From NCBI GenBank assembly GCA_949297285.1, contig CASFRL010000033.1, forward strand, positions 1-64,000: 64,000 nucleotides of DNA, given 5' to 3'. Below, piece after piece: positions 15,757 through 25,858 of this stretch. Position 1 is the stretch's first letter. Each line of letters begins with the position of its first letter. The stretch comes from an uncultured Bacteroidales bacterium (GTDB lineage Bacteria > Bacteroidota > Bacteroidia > Bacteroidales > Coprobacteraceae). The notes beneath the pieces are model-generated. The model was not told the origin of the DNA, searched no databases, and saw only the letters and a program-made list of their open reading frames with translations. The translations under genes and the position numbers were made by a program.

Positions 15757-16200
15757 TTTCAAAAGTGTTTTTTATCGCTATTTTATAATAAGTAGACTGT
15801 AATTTTTCAATCTATATTTCTCATACATATCCTTTCCGATTTATATCTTATAGGAATTCCTCTTTTGTATATTACAATATATTTATGTTTTTGATTGGTT
15901 TTATTTGTTATTGTTATTTGTTTGCTTGTTTTAATATCAAATTAATATGAAGAGTAGGTTTTTATAAAATCTCCTCTTTTTCTTTTTCTTTTAAAATACA
16001 TAAAGTTATACTTTTACGAAAAATATAAATCTAAAAGATGTTATTTGATTAATATTGTTATCGTTTTGTTTTTATATTCATATAATTTGAGTCTTTTTGA
16101 TTTTGTGATTTTAAATAAATTGTTTGTTTCTTAAAAAAATAGGGAAAGTACCGGTATTTCTCTACTTGTTTAAGAGTTGGAATTTTAATTGAAAGAGGTT
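15757..16200. other. T-rich intergenic stretch
   Basis: Very AT-rich spacer between tRNA-Lys and the porin-like gene. No open frame, RNA fold or mobile-element sequence is evident to me. It presumably holds the promoter of the porin-like gene, but I cannot single out a convincing -7/-33 pair. Confidence 0.4.
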
Positions 16201-16917
16201 ATGAAAAGGTTTAGGTTAAAGCATTGGATTGTTGTCATCGTTGTATTGTGTTTATTTTCTGATATAAAAGCAAACAAGAACAAATCTTTCGAAATTAATC
16301 CTGCTGCAGATTTGGTAAGTAGTTATGTTTGGCGAGGGATCTATCAAACCGGTCCGGCCATACAACCCTCTTTAACGTTATCTTATGCCGGATTTTCCTT
16401 AATCGCTTGGGGGTCTACCGATTTTGATTTTGATTCTCCGGGAAAGGAGTTTGACTTGTCTTTGGGATATTCTTACAAAGGGTTAAGTTTTGCAGTGACC
16501 GATTATTGGTGGTCGGGTGAGGGGGCTCGTTATTTTGATTACAAAGATAGTCACTATTTGGAAGGAAGTGTCGGCTATTATTTCGGAGATAAAATTCCGT
16601 TGTCATTAACTTGGAATACAATGTTCGGGCTTAATTCTGATAAAAAGTTGAATGGCGATAATTATTTCTCTACATATATCGAAGCCGGATATGATTTTTG
16701 CGTAAAAGGAGTAGATCTGACAGCAAGCATTGGTGTGATACCATGGACCGGACTTTACCATAGAGCCGGAACAGATGGTTTTGATGTCTCTTCTATTTCT
16801 TTAAAAGCCGGCAAAGAAATCGGCATAACCGACAAGTTTGTTCTTCCGTTATTTGTGCAGTGTATCTTTTCTCCCAATCAAGACAATGTCTATTTGGTTG
16901 TAGGGACCAGTTTTTAA
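16201..16917 (+). CDS. Porin-like outer-membrane beta-barrel protein
   Basis: This 238-residue exported protein has a signal peptide (about 1-25, ending in IKANK). The mature part alternates hydrophobic strands and turns typical of a small barrel (NPAADLVSSYVWRGIYQTGP, then SLGYSYKGLSFAVTDYWW) and ends in an aromatic Phe. The YVWRG motif resembles TorF-type putative porins. The frame opens at a TTG at 16189, but the ATG at 16201 is preferred. It lies upstream of gltB in a nitrogen-assimilation cluster, so it may admit small nitrogen compounds; that is inference. A long-loop terminator follows. Confidence 0.8.
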   Translation: MKRFRLKHWIVVIVVLCLFSDIKANKNKSFEINPAADLVSSYVWRGIYQTGPAIQPSLTLSYAGFSLIAWGSTDFDFDSPGKEFDLSLGYSYKGLSFAVTDYWWSGEGARYFDYKDSHYLEGSVGYYFGDKIPLSLTWNTMFGLNSDKKLNGDNYFSTYIEAGYDFCVKGVDLTASIGVIPWTGLYHRAGTDGFDVSSISLKAGKEIGITDKFVLPLFVQCIFSPNQDNVYLVVGTSF

Positions 16918-16933
16918 ATAAATTCATGATATT

Positions 16934-17008
16934 AAAAAGAGGCAGAATTCAGATAGTTTATAGTAGTAGTATAATCGGTTCGGTTTGTTGCAATAACTGC
17001 CTCTTTTT
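16934..17008 (+). terminator. Long-loop terminator after the porin-like gene
   Basis: Arms AAAAAGAGGCAG (16934-16945) and its exact complement (16997-17008) enclose a 51-base loop and end in a run of Ts. The loop is unusually long for a simple terminator and could also be the 3' hairpin of a small RNA. Confidence 0.6.
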
Positions 17009-17095
17009 ATTTATAGAGATCAAAAAATTTGAGATAATTAATAGGTTTGTAATACCGAGTAGTTGTTTATAACACGGCTTTAATAAATTGCTTTT

Positions 17096-17126
17096 AGCCC
17101 GGTTCTTTGGTTGGCCGGGCTTTTTG
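17096..17126 (+). terminator. Rho-independent terminator
   Basis: AGCCCGG (17096-17102) pairs with CCGGGCT (17115-17121), followed by TTTTTG. With the preceding hairpin it isolates the porin-like gene from gltB. Confidence 0.75.
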
Positions 17127-17310
17127 TTAATTAATCTATTTTTTTCTTTTTATTTTTTGATAGTGTCGTTTTGATACTAAAATACATAATTATGTTTTAT
17201 ATTGTAGCTTTATTTTGTAAAAATCAAACAATATGTAATGCTTGTTTTTTGTGTATAAATATTTTGCCATTTATCTTTATTCCTGTTGTTTCATAAAGAA
17301 ATAAAAATTG

Positions 17311-17318
17311 TACTTTTG
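17311..17318 (+). promoter_or_regulatory. Putative -7 element of gltB
   Basis: TACTTTTG, 40 bases before the gltB start. A TTGTTT stretch about 20-22 bases upstream could supply the -33 box. Confidence 0.5.
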
Positions 17319-17358
17319 TAGAGCAATTTGATATTATTATTGTTGATATAAAAATATA

Positions 17359-20300
17359 ATGCTTTATAAAATGAGAAAAAGTGATCAAATTGATATTTCT
17401 AAAGGGCTATATGATGCTTCTTATGAACATGATGCCTGCGGTGTTGGAATGTTAGTGAATATTCATGGAGGAAAATCCCATGAATTAGTTGAGTCGGCTC
17501 TTAAGGTTTTAGAGAATATGAGGCATCGGGGAGCAGAAGGGGCAGACAATAAGACCGGAGACGGAGCCGGAATTTTGCTTCAAATACCTCACGAGTTTAT
17601 TTTATTGCAAGGGATACCGGTTCCGGAAAAAGGGAAATACGGGACGGGATTGATCTTTCTTCCGAAAGATACCAAGTTGCAAGATACGATATTGAGTGTC
17701 ATGATCGACGAGATAGAGCGGGAGGGATTGACATTGATGCATTTGAGAAAAGTTCCTGTAAATTCTTCTATATTGGGACGTGAAGCCTTGGCGACAGAAC
17801 CGGATGTGCGTCAAGTGTTTATTACCGGATGCAATGACCAACCAGAATTGGAACGGAAATTGTATTTTATCCGTAAACGAATTGAAAAGAAAATTCGGAC
17901 ATTAGACGCATCCGTTCAAAAAGATTTCTATATCGTCTCGCTCTCTTCCCGAAGTATTGTTTACAAGGGAATGCTTTCATCTTTACAATTGAGACATTAT
18001 TATACCGATCTTACCAACCATTATCTTACCAGCGGCTTGGCTTTGGTACATTCTCGATTCAGTACCAATACATTTCCGACATGGAGTTTGGCTCAGCCTT
18101 TCAGGTTGTTGGCACATAATGGCGAAATCAATACGATACGGGGAAATCGGGCATGGATGGAAGCACGGGAAAGCGTATTGGAATCTTCCGTACTGAAAAA
18201 TATCGAGGATATCCGGCCTATTGTACAACCCAACATGAGTGATAGCGCCTCATTGGATAATGTGCTGGAATTTCTTGTCATGTCCGGATTGAGTCTTCCT
18301 CATGCAATGGCGGTTCTTGTACCGGAGAGTTTTAATGAAAAAAATCCCATATCGGAAGATTTAAAGGCTTTTTATGAATATCACAGTATTTTGATGGAGC
18401 CATGGGATGGTCCGGCAGCTCTTTTATTCTCGGATGGCCGTTATGCCGGAGGAATGCTCGACCGGAATGGCCTTCGTCCGGCGCGTTACCTGATCACCAA
18501 AAACGATATGATGGTGGTTGCGTCTGAAGTCGGAGTTATGGATTTCGAAGCGAACGAAATTAAAGAAAAAGGCCGTTTGCAACCGGGTAAAATTCTTTTG
18601 GTGGATACGGAGAAAGGGAAAATATATTATGATGGAGAATTAAAAAAACAATTGGCCGAAGCTCTTCCTTATCGGACATGGCTTGCTGCTAACCGGGTCG
18701 AACTCGATGAGTTGAAATCGGGACGTAAAGTCGAGCATCGGATAGCCGATTATGACCGAATGTTACGGGTTTTCGGCTATACTCGTGAAGATATAGAACG
18801 TATTATCATTCCGATGAGTATCAATAGTGCAGAACCTGTCTCTTCGATGGGAAACGATACCCCGTTGGCCGTTTTGTCTTCAAAACCGCAATTGCTGTAC
18901 AATTATTTCCGTCAACAATTTGCTCAAGTTACCAATCCTCCGATCGACCCCATAAGAGAAGAGTTGGTAATGAGCTTGACCGAATATATCGGTGCTGTCG
19001 GCAATAATATTCTCGACCCGAATGAGTCTCATTGCAAAATGGTAAAGCTCAACTATCCGATATTGAGCAACACACAACTCGATATATTATGCAACATCCG
19101 TTACAAGGGGTTCAATACGATAAAACTGTCTATGTTGTATGATGTAGAGAAAGGCAAGGACGGTATGCGCGAGGCTATTGCCTATTTGTGCAAGAAAGCC
19201 GAACAGGCAGTATCCGATGGAGTAAATTACATAATATTGAGCGACAAGAATGTAGATAAGACACATGCTCCCATTCCGTCATTGTTGGCCCTTTCGGCAG
19301 TCCACCATCATTTGATCTCTGTACAAAAGAGAGTTCAGACCGCTCTGATTGTCGAGACGGGAGAGATGAGAGAGGTAATGCATGCCGCCCTTTTGTTGGG
19401 ATATGGTGCGAGTGCGGTCAATCCATATATGGCATTTGCGATATTGGACGAGTTGGTTCGGAAGCAAGAGATTCAACTAAACTATGAAACGGCCGAGAAA
19501 AATTATATCAAAGCCATTTGCAAAGGCCTTTTCAAGGTGATGAGTAAAATGGGAATTTCTACAATTCGGAGTTATCGTGGTGCCAAGATATTTGAAGCCG
19601 TCGGATTGTCCGAAGAGTTAAGCAAAACCTATTTTGGATCTACGACAACACCGGTAGGCGGAATTCGGTTGGATGAAATAGCCGCCGATGTCGCAGCGTT
19701 TCATCAAGATGCTTTTGGAAAAGATGTCGATGCTTTATTGCCGAACAAAGGATTCTATTCGTATCGTAAAGACGGAGAAAAACATGCGTGGAATCCTGAA
19801 ACCATCTCATCTTTGCAATTGGCCACCCGACTGGGAAGTTATAAGAAATTTAAAGAATATACCCGCAGTGTAGATGAGAAAGAAGCCCCTGTATTTTTGC
19901 GAGATTTCTTAACATTCAAGAAAAATCCTATCCCGATCGAAAAGGTAGAGCCTGCGTCTCATATCATGAAGCGTTTTGTTACGGGCGCAATGAGTTTCGG
20001 CTCTATCAGTAAAGAAGCCCATGAAACGATCGCTATGGCAATGAATAAGATTGGGGGACGCAGCAACACCGGAGAGGGTGGAGAAGATTCAACCCGCTTT
20101 GTTCCCTTAGAAAACGGTCTCTCTATGCGTTCGGCAATAAAACAGGTTGCTTCGGGGCGTTTCGGTGTTACGACAGAATATTTGGTAAATGCCGACGAGA
20201 TACAAATTAAAGTGGCACAAGGAGCAAAACCCGGAGAAGGCGGACAGTTACCCGGTTATAAGGTAAATGAAGTTATCGCACGCACCCGCCATTCTATTCC

Positions 20301-21882
20301 CGGAATTTCGTTGATTTCGCCACCTCCGCATCACGATATTTATTCGATCGAGGATTTGGCACAACTTATATTCGACTTGAAAAACGTAAATCCGAAAGCT
20401 GAAATAAGTGTCAAATTAGTTTCAGAGAGCGGTGTCGGCACGATTGCTGCCGGTGTGGCTAAAGCCAAGGCCGATCGTATTATAATTTCCGGAGCCGAAG
20501 GCGGAACCGGGGCAAGTCCGGCAAGTTCGATCCGATATGCCGGGATGCCTCCTGAAATCGGTTTAAGTGAAACACAACAAACTCTCGTCTTAAATGGGTT
20601 GCGCGGACAAGTCAGATTGCAGACCGACGGTCAGTTGAAAACCGGACGTGACATTGTGCTGATGGCACTTCTCGGCGCCGAAGAGTTCGGCTTTGCAACG
20701 TCTGCGTTGATCGTACTCGGATGTGTTATGATGCGTAAATGTCATATGAATACTTGTCCCGTAGGGGTGGCGACACAAGACGAAGAGTTGCGCAAGCGAT
20801 TCCACGGTCGCTATGAGTATCTGGTAAATTTCTTCACATTCCTTGCCGAGGAAGTTCGGGAATATCTTGCCGAGATGGGATTTACGAGTTTAGATGAAAT
20901 TATCGGTCGTACAGACTTGTTGGAGCGAAAAGAAGTTCATGGAAATCCCAAATATGATTTACTCGATTTATCACGGCTGACTCATTATCCGGAACAGGCA
21001 GCGACGGTTGCCATTCGTCAAACAAAGGTTCAAGATCACCAAATAGATCATGTAAAAGATCGTGAAATTATTCAGCAGGCTGCAGATGCAATCGAATCGC
21101 AAAAGGAGATATCTCTGGATTATACGATTGCCAATACCGATCGTTCGGTCGGAGCCATGTTGTCGGGACATATCGCCTCTTTATATGGCGGTAAAGGCTT
21201 GCCTGAACATACATTGAATGTAAAATTCAAAGGCTCTGCCGGACAAAGTTTCGGAGCATTCTTGGTAAACGGAGTCCATTTCAAATTGGAAGGTGAGGCA
21301 AATGATTATCTCGGTAAAGGGTTGAGCGGTGGACGCATCAGTTTGATGCCTCCCATACGTTCTACATTTATTGCCGAAGAAAATACAATAGCCGGAAACA
21401 CACTGCTATATGGGGCGACATCCGGTGAAGTATTTATAAACGGGCGTGTCGGAGAGCGTTTTGCCGTCCGCAATTCGGGCGCGATAGCCGTTGTCGAAGG
21501 AGTAGGAGATCACTGTTGTGAATATATGACCGGCGGACGTGTGGTCGTTTTAGGAACTACCGGCCGAAATTTTGCTGCCGGAATGAGCGGTGGCGTGGCG
21601 TACGTATGGAATAAAAACAATGATTTCGATTATTTCTGCAATATGGAAATGGTTGAATTATCGTTGATCGAAGAGAGCTGTTATCGTAAGGAACTGCACG
21701 AATTGATTCGCATGCATTATTACTATACGGGGAGTAAATTGGCCAAAACTATGCTCGATGATTGGAGTAAATATGTTGATCAATTTATTCAAGTCGTTCC
21801 TATCGAATATAAGAAAGTACTGCAAGAAGAACAGATGCGCAAATTGCAACAAAAAATTGCAGATATGCAGAGAGATTATTAA
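17359..21882 (+). CDS. gltB: Glutamate synthase, large subunit
   Basis: This is a 1,507-residue alpha subunit of NADPH/ferredoxin-type glutamate synthase, which makes glutamate from glutamine and 2-oxoglutarate. The N-terminal class-II glutaminase domain has the catalytic Cys at residue 27 (HDACGVGM) after a short propeptide. The FMN-binding synthase domain (about 860-1230) includes the 3Fe-4S cysteines in CVMMRKCHMNTCPVG. The C-terminal beta-helix GXGXG domain follows (about 1280-1450). Length is normal for the family. ATGs exist at 17359 and 17371. gltD begins 62 bases downstream, giving the standard gltBD operon, followed by asnB. Confidence 0.98.
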   Translation: MLYKMRKSDQIDISKGLYDASYEHDACGVGMLVNIHGGKSHELVESALKVLENMRHRGAEGADNKTGDGAGILLQIPHEFILLQGIPVPEKGKYGTGLIFLPKDTKLQDTILSVMIDEIEREGLTLMHLRKVPVNSSILGREALATEPDVRQVFITGCNDQPELERKLYFIRKRIEKKIRTLDASVQKDFYIVSLSSRSIVYKGMLSSLQLRHYYTDLTNHYLTSGLALVHSRFSTNTFPTWSLAQPFRLLAHNGEINTIRGNRAWMEARESVLESSVLKNIEDIRPIVQPNMSDSASLDNVLEFLVMSGLSLPHAMAVLVPESFNEKNPISEDLKAFYEYHSILMEPWDGPAALLFSDGRYAGGMLDRNGLRPARYLITKNDMMVVASEVGVMDFEANEIKEKGRLQPGKILLVDTEKGKIYYDGELKKQLAEALPYRTWLAANRVELDELKSGRKVEHRIADYDRMLRVFGYTREDIERIIIPMSINSAEPVSSMGNDTPLAVLSSKPQLLYNYFRQQFAQVTNPPIDPIREELVMSLTEYIGAVGNNILDPNESHCKMVKLNYPILSNTQLDILCNIRYKGFNTIKLSMLYDVEKGKDGMREAIAYLCKKAEQAVSDGVNYIILSDKNVDKTHAPIPSLLALSAVHHHLISVQKRVQTALIVETGEMREVMHAALLLGYGASAVNPYMAFAILDELVRKQEIQLNYETAEKNYIKAICKGLFKVMSKMGISTIRSYRGAKIFEAVGLSEELSKTYFGSTTTPVGGIRLDEIAADVAAFHQDAFGKDVDALLPNKGFYSYRKDGEKHAWNPETISSLQLATRLGSYKKFKEYTRSVDEKEAPVFLRDFLTFKKNPIPIEKVEPASHIMKRFVTGAMSFGSISKEAHETIAMAMNKIGGRSNTGEGGEDSTRFVPLENGLSMRSAIKQVASGRFGVTTEYLVNADEIQIKVAQGAKPGEGGQLPGYKVNEVIARTRHSIPGISLISPPPHHDIYSIEDLAQLIFDLKNVNPKAEISVKLVSESGVGTIAAGVAKAKADRIIISGAEGGTGASPASSIRYAGMPPEIGLSETQQTLVLNGLRGQVRLQTDGQLKTGRDIVLMALLGAEEFGFATSALIVLGCVMMRKCHMNTCPVGVATQDEELRKRFHGRYEYLVNFFTFLAEEVREYLAEMGFTSLDEIIGRTDLLERKEVHGNPKYDLLDLSRLTHYPEQAATVAIRQTKVQDHQIDHVKDREIIQQAADAIESQKEISLDYTIANTDRSVGAMLSGHIASLYGGKGLPEHTLNVKFKGSAGQSFGAFLVNGVHFKLEGEANDYLGKGLSGGRISLMPPIRSTFIAEENTIAGNTLLYGATSGEVFINGRVGERFAVRNSGAIAVVEGVGDHCCEYMTGGRVVVLGTTGRNFAAGMSGGVAYVWNKNNDFDYFCNMEMVELSLIEESCYRKELHELIRMHYYYTGSKLAKTMLDDWSKYVDQFIQVVPIEYKKVLQEEQMRKLQQKIADMQRDY

Positions 21883-21944
21883 CTGTTACCGGAATTACAA
21901 TTTCGGGATATTGTTTAAATCGTTTATTAAAAAGAATAGATACA

Positions 21945-23360
21945 ATGGGAAATCCAAAAGCATTTCTTACTATACACCGACAAGAAGCCGGATATCGTCC
22001 GGTGCACGACCGCATCGAGGATTTTAGTGAAGTAGAACAGACATTGAACAGTGCTGACCGAAAAAATCAGGCATCGCGTTGTATGGATTGCGGTGTTCCG
22101 TTTTGTCATTGGGCTTGTCCTGTCGGAAATAAGCAACCGGAATGGCAGGATATGCTTTATAAAGGAAAGTGGCAGGAAGCATACATGATATTGGCAGAGA
22201 CCTGTGATTTTCCGGAATTTACCGGACGAATATGCCCTGCATTGTGCGAAAAAAGCTGTGTTTTGAAATTAAGTGCAGACGAACCTGTTACCATTCGGGA
22301 AAACGAAGCGGCAATTATGGAAGCTGCTTTTAGAGAGGGATATGTGAAACCGGTACACCCCGAACGCAACGGGAAGAGAGTTGCGGTCATAGGGTCTGGC
22401 CCGGCCGGACTTACGGTTGCCAATCGGCTGAATCATAAAGGTTATGAAGTGACCATATATGAGAAACATGAATTACCCGGTGGTTTGCTCCGTTTTGGCA
22501 TTCCCAATTTCAAATTGAGTAAAGTCGTGATCGATCGACGTATTCGCCTTATGAAAGAAGAAGGTGTAATTTTTGTTTTGAATACCGAGATAGGAAAAGA
22601 TATATCGACTAAGGAATTGATAGAAAAATATGATGCTGTATGTGTGGCCATCGGTTCAGAAGTTCCGAGAGACCTGCCTATCGAAGGGAGAGATTTGGAA
22701 GGCGTTCATTTTGCCTTGGACTTACTCGGACAACAAAACCGTATATTGGAGGGTATCATGCCACAGCCTGAAGATTTGATTTCGGCTAAAGGAAAGAAGG
22801 TCTTGATTATTGGAGGTGGAGACACAGGCTCGGATTGTGTCGGAACTTGCAATCGCCATGGCGCAACGAAAATAACTCAGATAGAGATTATGCCGAAGCC
22901 GCCGATACACGATAATCCGGCAACACCGTGGCCAATGTATCCGATGATATTGAAAACGAGCAGCTCTCACGAAGAAGGTTGTGAACGCCGTTGGTTATTG
23001 AATGCGACCCGCTTTATCGGAGATAAGAACAAACTGAAAGCTGTCGAGGTGGAAGAGGTCTCATGGGAGAAGACAGATGACGGGCGCATGCAAATGAAAC
23101 CGACAGGTAAAAAAGAGATTATTGAAGCTGATCTGGTATTTCTGGCTATGGGATTCGTTCATCCTATACAAGAGGGAATTATTTCGGAATTGGGGTTGGC
23201 TGTCGATAACCGAAAGAATATAGCGGTAGATGCTTCACAGAAAAGCAATATCGACAAAGTTTTTGCTTGCGGAGATGCGACCTCCGGAGCAAGTCTGGTC
23301 GTAAAGGCCATGGCCTCAGGTAAAAAGACAGCAGAAGCCATAATAAAATATTTAAAATAA
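21945..23360 (+). CDS. gltD: Glutamate synthase, small subunit
   Basis: This is the 471-residue beta subunit, which takes electrons from NADPH and passes them to the large subunit. The N-terminal region has two cysteine sets that bind 4Fe-4S clusters (CMDCGVPFCHWAC and CPALCEKSC). An FAD-binding GSGPAGL motif lies at about residue 147, and an NADPH-binding GGGDTGSDC motif at about 288. The C-terminus carries the FAD site segment FACGDATSGASLV. It directly follows gltB and precedes asnB, linking glutamate and asparagine synthesis. Confidence 0.97.
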   Translation: MGNPKAFLTIHRQEAGYRPVHDRIEDFSEVEQTLNSADRKNQASRCMDCGVPFCHWACPVGNKQPEWQDMLYKGKWQEAYMILAETCDFPEFTGRICPALCEKSCVLKLSADEPVTIRENEAAIMEAAFREGYVKPVHPERNGKRVAVIGSGPAGLTVANRLNHKGYEVTIYEKHELPGGLLRFGIPNFKLSKVVIDRRIRLMKEEGVIFVLNTEIGKDISTKELIEKYDAVCVAIGSEVPRDLPIEGRDLEGVHFALDLLGQQNRILEGIMPQPEDLISAKGKKVLIIGGGDTGSDCVGTCNRHGATKITQIEIMPKPPIHDNPATPWPMYPMILKTSSSHEEGCERRWLLNATRFIGDKNKLKAVEVEEVSWEKTDDGRMQMKPTGKKEIIEADLVFLAMGFVHPIQEGIISELGLAVDNRKNIAVDASQKSNIDKVFACGDATSGASLVVKAMASGKKTAEAIIKYLK

Positions 23361-23377
23361 TCTAATTGATAAGCAAT

Positions 23378-25045
23378 ATGTGTGGAATAGTAGCATTATT
23401 AGATATAAAACCCGAAGATGTTGCCGGGTTGCGTTCTCAGGTTTTGAAAATGTCTAACAAATTACGGCATCGGGGGCCCGATTGGTCTGGAATTTATACC
23501 GGACAAAAAGCAATCCTTGCACACGAACGACTTTCGATTGTTGACCCTCAGTCGGGAGGTCAACCCTTGAAAAGCAAAGACGGGAAAACCATCTTGACGG
23601 TAAATGGTGAAATTTACAATCATCAGGCAATACGGGAACAACTCAAAAACGAGTATGAGTTCCAGACTGGCTCGGATTGTGAAGTAATACTTGCATTGTA
23701 CCGAAAGAAAGGCATCGATTTTCTTGAAGACATCAATGGTATATTTGCATTCGTATTGTACGATGAAGAGAAAGACGAATACTTGATTGCACGGGATCCG
23801 ATAGGTGTCATTCCGCTATATATCGGGACCGATAAAGAGGGCCGTGTTATGGTTGCTTCAGAGTTGAAAGCATTAGAAGGGTATGCCGATCATTATGAAC
23901 CGTTTTTGCCGGGACACTATTATTATAGTAAAGAAAAAAAACTGTTGCGGTGGTATAAACGGGATTGGATGGAATATGATGCCGTAAAGGATAATCCTGC
24001 CAATATCTCGGATTTAAGGACCGCATTGGAAGCCGCTGTGCAACGGCAACTGATGAGTGATGTGCCCTACGGCGTTTTATTATCGGGAGGTTTAGATTCT
24101 TCGATCATTTCGGCCATTGCAAAAAAATATGCTGCAAAACGGATAGAAGATGATAGTAAGACCGATGCATGGTGGCCGCAATTACACTCTTTTGCCGTCG
24201 GATTGAAAGGTGCTCCGGATCTGGTTGCCGCCAAAAAGGTCGCCGATCATATCGGGACCGTACATCACGAAATCAATTATACCGTACAAGAAGGGTTGGA
24301 TGCTATACGGGACGTTATTTATTATATCGAAACGTATGATGTAACTACGGTCAGAGCCTCGACGCCGATGTATCTTTTGTCGCGGGTTATCAAATCTATG
24401 GGAATAAAAATGGTATTGTCGGGAGAGGGAGCCGATGAAGTGTTCGGAGGGTATCTTTATTTCCATAAAGCTCCGGATGCGAAATCATTCCATGAAGAGA
24501 CAATACGGAAAATCAGTAAACTCTATCTGTATGATTGCTTGCGGGCCAATAAATCATTGTCGGCATGGGGAGTCGAAGGTCGTGTACCTTTCCTTGATAA
24601 AGAATTCCTCGATGTTGCCATGAGACTGAATCCTAAGGCCAAAATGGCACCGGGAAAAGTTATCGAAAAGAAAATCTTGCGAGAGGCTTTCGCCGATATG
24701 CTTCCAGAAGAAGTCGTTTGGCGACAAAAAGAACAATTTTCAGACGGGGTAGGATATAGTTGGATCGATTCGTTAAAGCAATTGACTTCAAGCATGGTTT
24801 CTGACGAAGAGATGGCTCACGCTGCCGAAAGATTTCCCATACAGCCGCCGATGAATAAAGAAGAATATTATTATCGCTCGATATTTGAAGAATTGTTCCC
24901 GAGCAAAAGTGCAGCATTGTCGGTGCCTTCGGTTCCGTCTGTTGCTTGCAGTACGGCAGAAGCATTGGCTTGGGATGAAGCATTTAAGAACATGAACGAT
25001 CCTTCAGGACGTGCGGTAAAAGGTGTACATGCCGACAGTTATTGA
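23378..25045 (+). CDS. asnB: Asparagine synthase B (glutamine-hydrolysing)
   Basis: This 555-residue enzyme makes asparagine from aspartate, glutamine and ATP. Its mature N-terminus is MCGIVALL with the catalytic Cys at position 2, followed by the class-II glutaminase domain to about residue 190. The synthase domain has the PP-loop SGGLDSSIISAI near residue 232 and GEGADEVFGGY near 350. The frame also opens at a TTG at 23366, but catalysis needs Cys2, so the ATG at 23378 is the real start. It lies 17 bases after gltD in the nitrogen-assimilation operon and is closed by a terminator at 25076. Confidence 0.97.
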   Translation: MCGIVALLDIKPEDVAGLRSQVLKMSNKLRHRGPDWSGIYTGQKAILAHERLSIVDPQSGGQPLKSKDGKTILTVNGEIYNHQAIREQLKNEYEFQTGSDCEVILALYRKKGIDFLEDINGIFAFVLYDEEKDEYLIARDPIGVIPLYIGTDKEGRVMVASELKALEGYADHYEPFLPGHYYYSKEKKLLRWYKRDWMEYDAVKDNPANISDLRTALEAAVQRQLMSDVPYGVLLSGGLDSSIISAIAKKYAAKRIEDDSKTDAWWPQLHSFAVGLKGAPDLVAAKKVADHIGTVHHEINYTVQEGLDAIRDVIYYIETYDVTTVRASTPMYLLSRVIKSMGIKMVLSGEGADEVFGGYLYFHKAPDAKSFHEETIRKISKLYLYDCLRANKSLSAWGVEGRVPFLDKEFLDVAMRLNPKAKMAPGKVIEKKILREAFADMLPEEVVWRQKEQFSDGVGYSWIDSLKQLTSSMVSDEEMAHAAERFPIQPPMNKEEYYYRSIFEELFPSKSAALSVPSVPSVACSTAEALAWDEAFKNMNDPSGRAVKGVHADSY

Positions 25046-25075
25046 TCACTTTTTAGATTTTATAGTTGATGTGTC

Positions 25076-25109
25076 GACCGGTTTGCCTGTGACTGGCAGA
25101 CCGGTTTTT
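25076..25109 (+). terminator. Terminator of the gltB-gltD-asnB operon
   Basis: GACCGGTTTGCC (25076-25087) pairs with GGCAGACCGGT (25095-25105) around a 7-base loop, with one G-U pair, followed by TTTTT. Confidence 0.85.
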
Positions 25110-25182
25110 ATGATTTATTCTGATGCCTTATCTTTAAAATGAACCGTCTGTAATTCTTCTCTGTCAGAACGTGTGTTTTGTG

Positions 25183-25854
25183 CTATTTTAAGTTGAGCAT
25201 ATAAGATAATGCGACAGAGATTGTTTGATTCGATGATGTCGCAAAATAATCGGCTTTACGGTTTTTGAAAAAATCTCCAAGTCCGAAATAGTAACGTCCT
25301 TCGAGAATAAAACTGCTTTTCTTGGCTTTTATTTCGATGCCGCCTCCTCCACAAATTCCGTAATCGAATTTATTGGCGATAGGCATATTGTATTGTGTCG
25401 ATTCCCACGTTTGTGAAAATTTCGGAAGGTCTTTTAAGTCGAAACTGCTAATCTCTTTATCTGATATAAGAAATCCTACTTGAGGCCCTAAATTTACAAA
25501 TCCCCGGAAATTTTTATTTCCGAAAAAGATATGGGTCATAAATGGCAGTTCTATATAATTGAGTTTACGGCTGTAACTATAATCTCCTTCGTCACTGAAA
25601 TTTTCATTCCAACCATGTTGCGTATAATTCAATTCTATAATAAATCCGAAATATTTTTCTTCAATGTAGCGTACAGATAGTCCGCCGGTATAGCCTATTT
25701 CATAATTTTGCCTGACGCTTGGACGAAGAGTTACTTTTGAGAGTGTGGTACCGAACTTTCCGCCAATTGCAAACTCTGGTTTATAATTTCGTTGCGCAGA
25801 AGTTGTAATGATGCAACAAAATAAGATAAGGCTGCTTATGATAATCTTTTTCAT
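25183..25854 (-). CDS. Outer-membrane beta-barrel (PorT-like) protein
   Basis: This 223-residue exported protein has a signal peptide (about 1-20, ending TTSAQ) and an eight-strand-type barrel pattern: FAIGGKFGTTLSKV, then GFIIELNYTQHGW, RGFVNLGPQVGFL and SVALSYMLNLK at the end. These features fit the outer-membrane protein beta-barrel family common in Bacteroidales. It lies 4 bases downstream of the LysM gene in the same direction, so the two are probably cotranscribed. A role in the envelope is likely, but the exact function is not known. Confidence 0.85.
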   Translation of the reverse strand: MKKIIISSLILFCCIITTSAQRNYKPEFAIGGKFGTTLSKVTLRPSVRQNYEIGYTGGLSVRYIEEKYFGFIIELNYTQHGWNENFSDEGDYSYSRKLNYIELPFMTHIFFGNKNFRGFVNLGPQVGFLISDKEISSFDLKDLPKFSQTWESTQYNMPIANKFDYGICGGGGIEIKAKKSSFILEGRYYFGLGDFFKNRKADYFATSSNQTISVALSYMLNLK

Positions 25855-25858
25855 CTCT

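Larger units (their letters stand above)
17009..17358. other. Spacer before gltB
   Basis: AT-rich leader region containing a second terminator (17096-17125) and the gltB promoter (17311-17318). No open frame of note. Confidence 0.5.
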
